Position numbers and translations under genes: made by a program
Part shown: piece by piece, positions 61,101 to 64,000 of the stretch
How the letters are laid out: every line of letters begins with the position of its first letter
Position numbering within the stretch: the stretch's first letter is position 1
Assembly: GCF_026745355.1 (NCBI RefSeq)
Contig: NC_079205.1
Coordinates: forward strand, 65,850,200 to 65,914,199
DNA: 64,000 bases
DNA from: Beta vulgaris subsp. vulgaris
Taxonomy: Eukaryota > Streptophyta > Magnoliopsida > Caryophyllales > Amaranthaceae
Direction of reading: 5' to 3'
Notes under the pieces: generated by a model
Told to the model about the DNA's origin: nothing
The model's database searches: none
The model's input: the letters and a program-made list of their open reading frames with translations, nothing else

Positions 61101-63051
61101 AATTGTTGAAAAAAGTCCGTGTTCTTTTATATAAATGATATGTCCTCTTTGGGTGCACAATGAGTATTGTGCACCCTGGTGCATAATCCACACTTTGATT
61201 TGAAAGAATCCTAATTAAGGTCATAAGTGGTGTTGGGAGTCCTCCGAATAATAAAGGAAGGTAAGTACAGTTCAAGGTTGGGGAAGAGTGAAGACACCAA
61301 ACGAGTATAAACTGCTTTTTAAGGCAATGTAGAGGCCCCTAACCATCCAATAGTTTAGAAAAGGGTGCACCATGCTCTACATGCACTTGGGTGCACCGTG
61401 CATGTATTTATTTGCGCACTTAGGAAGCTCATCAAAGAAGATCATTGTTGAGTTTAGAGAAGTCTCGTTGTCACCACATTTAAAGGCTATAATGCACAGT
61501 TCGAGTCGTTCCGATCCCGGGAATATATAACACTACATCAAGGGATGCGTCCTAAGGTCATATAAGACTATTTATAAACATATCATCATATAGGATAATA
61601 GGTACGTGGTAATTAGAGCCTTTGAAGCTAATTCAGGTTGGCTTATAGCTATGTTTAGTGACATATGCATAGCGGTACATGCAAACTCATGCCTAGGCTA
61701 ATCGATCAGATTGGTAAAAAAAAGTGACCTTCAATGACAATTTGATAAAAAAAACCTGCTCTAGCGACAAATTGATAAAAATAAAAATCTTCAGCGACAA
61801 GTTGGTAAAAAAAAAAAAGAGCTCAAACGACATTTAGGTAAATAAAATGAGTTTTGACGACAATTCGTGGTAAATAAAATGGATTCCTAGCGACAATTAG
61901 ACCATATTTTAAAGAATTTTCCAGTTTGATCAACATTCAATGCGTGCATTTACATGCCTTTGATATAGATTTTTCGTGTTTTTATCTAATTAAGTTCTCT
62001 TGTCACTACATACTATTTTTCCAATTTGAAATAAAATTTTGTAAAGTGCACGTTTTGATCAAATCGAAACATTATAGAAAAATTGTCCTAAATGTCACTG
62101 GAGCTCGAATTTTTTATCAATTTGTCGTTAGAGCAAGTTTTTTTTTTACCAAATTGTCGATTTGTCGTTGAGGGTCAATGAATGTTAAGAGAGATGGGAG
62201 TAAACGAACTGACAGTCAACGCCAAAAATGTAACAATTAATGACAGAAAAATGGAAAAGATTTCTTCTCGTAAATTTTTTTGATTTATAATTTTATGATC
62301 GTGAATTGAGTATAGCTATGTTAAGTAACATATGCATAGTGTACATGTGCACTCATGCCTATGATAAGAAATCCTATGATGTGTTATTCAGCTAATTTTA
62401 AGAAAGATTTCAAGTATAATATTTATTATTATTTTACGAGGTCTATTCTGATGTGAACTTTTTTTTTTTATTTTCATTAATGTGCACTAATATGCATGAT
62501 ATTTCTTAGATAAGCAAGATTAAAGTCAACTAAACATAGACTAAATCTCTATCTAAATAATTTCACGAGATTCGCATAAACATCCCTAGTTGAAAAAATA
62601 GCTGATACGGATGAGAACGCGACGCACCATAAATAGCCCATATTGCTTTTGTTCTTTCTTCAGTCAACAACAAACTTCCTGTAAAATCACGAAAAGAGTT
62701 ACAACAAGTCTACAATTAATCACCAAGAATCATAACAACAAGGAAAGTCTTGTATGTACCTAGATAATAGCTCTTAGCATGCTGAGCACAAATATTTTGG
62801 CAACTCTTGTAGGCCTCTCTAAGAAGAGCAGGATCATAAATTTGTTTTTTGGGATTTAAGCATTTGGACTGTCTTTCAATGACTTGTTCTACTTGTAATT
62901 CATTGAAAAAATCAATGCTCTTATTTGACACAGTAAACGAGCTTGTTGGTTTGGTTGTTCCCTTTGATTTTCGCGCCGCCGACGACGAGGACCGGCCACT
63001 GCTGCCAGGCACTACTGGCAGCAAGTGCAAGGCTATCGAGGAGCTCAACAT
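58159..63051 (-). CDS. PSY: Phytoene synthase, gene D (intact frame, giant intron 2)
   Basis: Exons: 63051-62760, 62678-62628, 59638-59466, 59368-59133, 58709-58517, 58314-58159. All are GT-AG, total 1101 nt, 366 residues. It is nearly the same protein as gene C, with the same transit-type N-terminus and the motifs Asp-Glu-Leu-Val-Asp and Asp-Val-Val-Glu-Asp. Exon 2 reads Glu-Glu-Arg-Thr-Lys where C has Glu-Glu-Arg-Lys-Lys. The tail stops early, Gly-Trp-Gln-Cys-Asp, because about 22 bp present in B and C are deleted just after it. Intron 2 is about 2.99 kb. The enzyme role would be as for gene A. Whether the Gly-to-Val change in the second Asp motif is tolerated cannot be told from sequence. 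Confidence 0.85.
58403..58493. mobile_element. Stowaway-like MITE in intron 5 of PSY D
   Basis: Ortholog of the copy at 47359-47449, with TA at both sides. Its ends CTTCCTCTGTTTCG and (reverse complement) CTTCCTCCGTTTCG are closer to each other than in C. Confidence 0.8.
60085..60236. repeat. Old satellite monomer in intron 2 of PSY D
   Basis: In monomer order it holds GAGGCAGCGTAGAGGGTTCC, AGTCGGATCG, AAAAAGTCCAAAAAC and TTTGAAGGTTATAATACACG. These are close to the array words, but the ends of the monomer are lost. It lies in DNA absent from gene C. Confidence 0.65.
60530..60770. mobile_element. Mutator-like MITE, 241 bp, in intron 2 of PSY D
   Basis: The ends CTGTAAATATCCTCTAGAG and (reverse complement) GTGTTGGGATCCTCTAGAG have a perfect 9-bp TSD, GATGCATAT (60521-60529 and 60771-60779). 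Nine bp is the Mutator-superfamily length. Gene C has the single unoccupied target sequence near 49039. Confidence 0.9.
60808..61206. mobile_element. Insertion of about 400 bp in intron 2 of PSY D
   Basis: Gene C reads straight through this site. In D the inserted DNA is bordered by ATTTGAAAG on both sides, a 9-bp direct repeat. Its left edge (GCGCAAATAAGTACATGCAC) is inverted again at about 61360-61420, outside the insertion, so the true structure may be larger. Class unclear. Confidence 0.55.
61695..62175. mobile_element. Foldback element in intron 2 of PSY D
   Basis: Counterpart of 49590-50016, with the same inverted TTGGTAAAAAAAAGTGACC and TTGTCGTTGAGGGTC arms. Here its right edge is uninterrupted, which shows where the CACTA-like element 2 landed in unit C. 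Confidence 0.65.
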
Positions 63052-63650
63052 ATTAATTTTACTATTTATCAGTTGCTGAATTGTAAGTTACGCTGAAACG
63101 AAGTTTAACTTCAAGTGTTTGGACTCCTGTCTTATGTTATAAAGTTTTGATCTTAAATAGATTAATTCATCAGAAACATGTGGAGCAAGAGCACAATTTC
63201 ACTGTCGATGTTCTATACTCTTGCACGCACAATTAACAAATGATAGTTATAGTAGTCTAGACTAATGGCCATAAATTTATAGGTCATTTGTTTAAAAGAC
63301 GTCTCATGCTGATAATCGTACTAAAGGTCATAAGTTTCACTATTGATGTTTGCCTATATCTTACGTACTTTCTAAATTTCTTCGTAATCTTTCATTATCA
63401 TCTAAGATAGTATCAATAAATGTCAAGCTCCTGAGTTATTATTGATAGAAACAAAATAAACAAAGAACCTAAGAAGACATAAACTAATCATAGTATCCAC
63501 ACAACGTCTAGCTAAATTACGAGCAAATTGGCTCGATCAACCTTGAGGGACCATACACGTACACCAAGTGAAGGTTTTAGCTATCTCTTTGATATGTTTA
63601 AACGTCCATATGAAGTGGACATAAATTGGTAGATTTTGCCGTAAAACATA
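63052..63650. promoter_or_regulatory. 5' flank of PSY gene D
   Basis: Collinear with the flank of gene C to 63515. Beyond that it is new sequence, including ATCAACCTTGAGGGACCATA and CACGTACACCAAGTGAAGG. These recur at about 63936-63975 after the MITE, so the MITE sits inside a local duplication. Confidence 0.5.
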
Positions 63651-63914
63651 CTCCCTAGCTCCGTCCCAAAATATAGTTTACATTTCTATTTTGGGAGTCA
63701 AATTTTAAAAACTTTGACCAAATATTCTTACTAATGTATACAAAAAAAAAAACATATTCATGAGGGGTCTTGTTAGATTCGTCTCAATGTATAAATTCAT
63801 AATATCAACTTTTTATATTTTTTACTGATAAAAAATAGAAGATATCGTAGGTCAAAAATACGTCTTGGAGACTGTGCAAAATGAAATGGGAACTATATTT
63901 TGGGACGGAGGGAG
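63651..63914. mobile_element. Stowaway MITE, 264 bp
   Basis: CTCCCTAGCTCCGTCCCAAA at the left and (reverse complement) CTCCCTCCGTCCCAAAATAT at the right with TA on both sides. The left end has a 4-bp insertion. About 600 bp upstream of PSY gene D. Confidence 0.88.
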
Positions 63915-64000
63915 TAATTAATAACAAGATTACAATCAACCTTGAGGACCATACACGTACACCAAGTGAAGGCTTTAGCTCTCTCTTTGATCTGTTTAAT

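Larger units (their letters stand above)
56395..63515. repeat. Segmental duplication, unit D
   Basis: Collinear with 45006-53315 and in the same orientation. It diverges from unit C at about 63515, where C enters the foldback element. D-specific DNA: 60007-60431 (or a C deletion), the Mutator-like element at 60530 and the segment at 60808-61206. Confidence 0.88.

Overview
This is a stretch of plant nuclear DNA, AT-rich with small exons, GT-AG introns and many short DNA transposons. Gene content (DUF538, SAGL1-type F-box/kelch, PP2A catalytic subunit, phytoene synthase) says eudicot. A Caryophyllales/Amaranthaceae origin is only my guess. All exon models below were read by eye from splice signals and reading frame. 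No search was run.

Layout. 1-6.5 kb is gene-poor and holds three non-autonomous hAT elements, two of them with perfect 8-bp target-site duplications (TSDs). 6.9-15.1 kb carries three tandem, diverged DUF538 genes on the + strand. 16.5-20.5 kb is a two-exon SAGL1-like F-box/kelch gene on the - strand. A 3-kb divergent intergenic region separates it from an 11-exon PP2A catalytic subunit gene (23.6-30.4 kb, +, 313 codons). 31.8-34.1 kb is a compact six-exon phytoene synthase (PSY) gene on the - strand. 35.1-39.6 kb is a hAT element split by a defective PIF/Harbinger element.

40-64 kb is the most unusual part: a PSY cluster interleaved with satellite DNA. It holds two further PSY genes with intact frames (C, D), whose intron 2 has grown to 3.8 and 3.0 kb. 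It also holds a last-exon fragment (B), which stops at the edge of a 323-bp satellite array, and a two-exon fragment (X), which lies next to a second array of the same satellite. The C and D units (about 45.0-53.3 and 56.4-63.5 kb) are a segmental duplication. Comparing them exposes precise filled and empty sites for two CACTA-like elements in C and one Mutator-like element in D.

PSY makes phytoene from two geranylgeranyl diphosphate molecules and commits carbon to carotenoids. PP2A-C, SAGL1 and the DUF538 proteins have no direct functional link to each other or to PSY. The window is best read as ordinary housekeeping genes next to a satellite-associated, recently expanding PSY paralog cluster.
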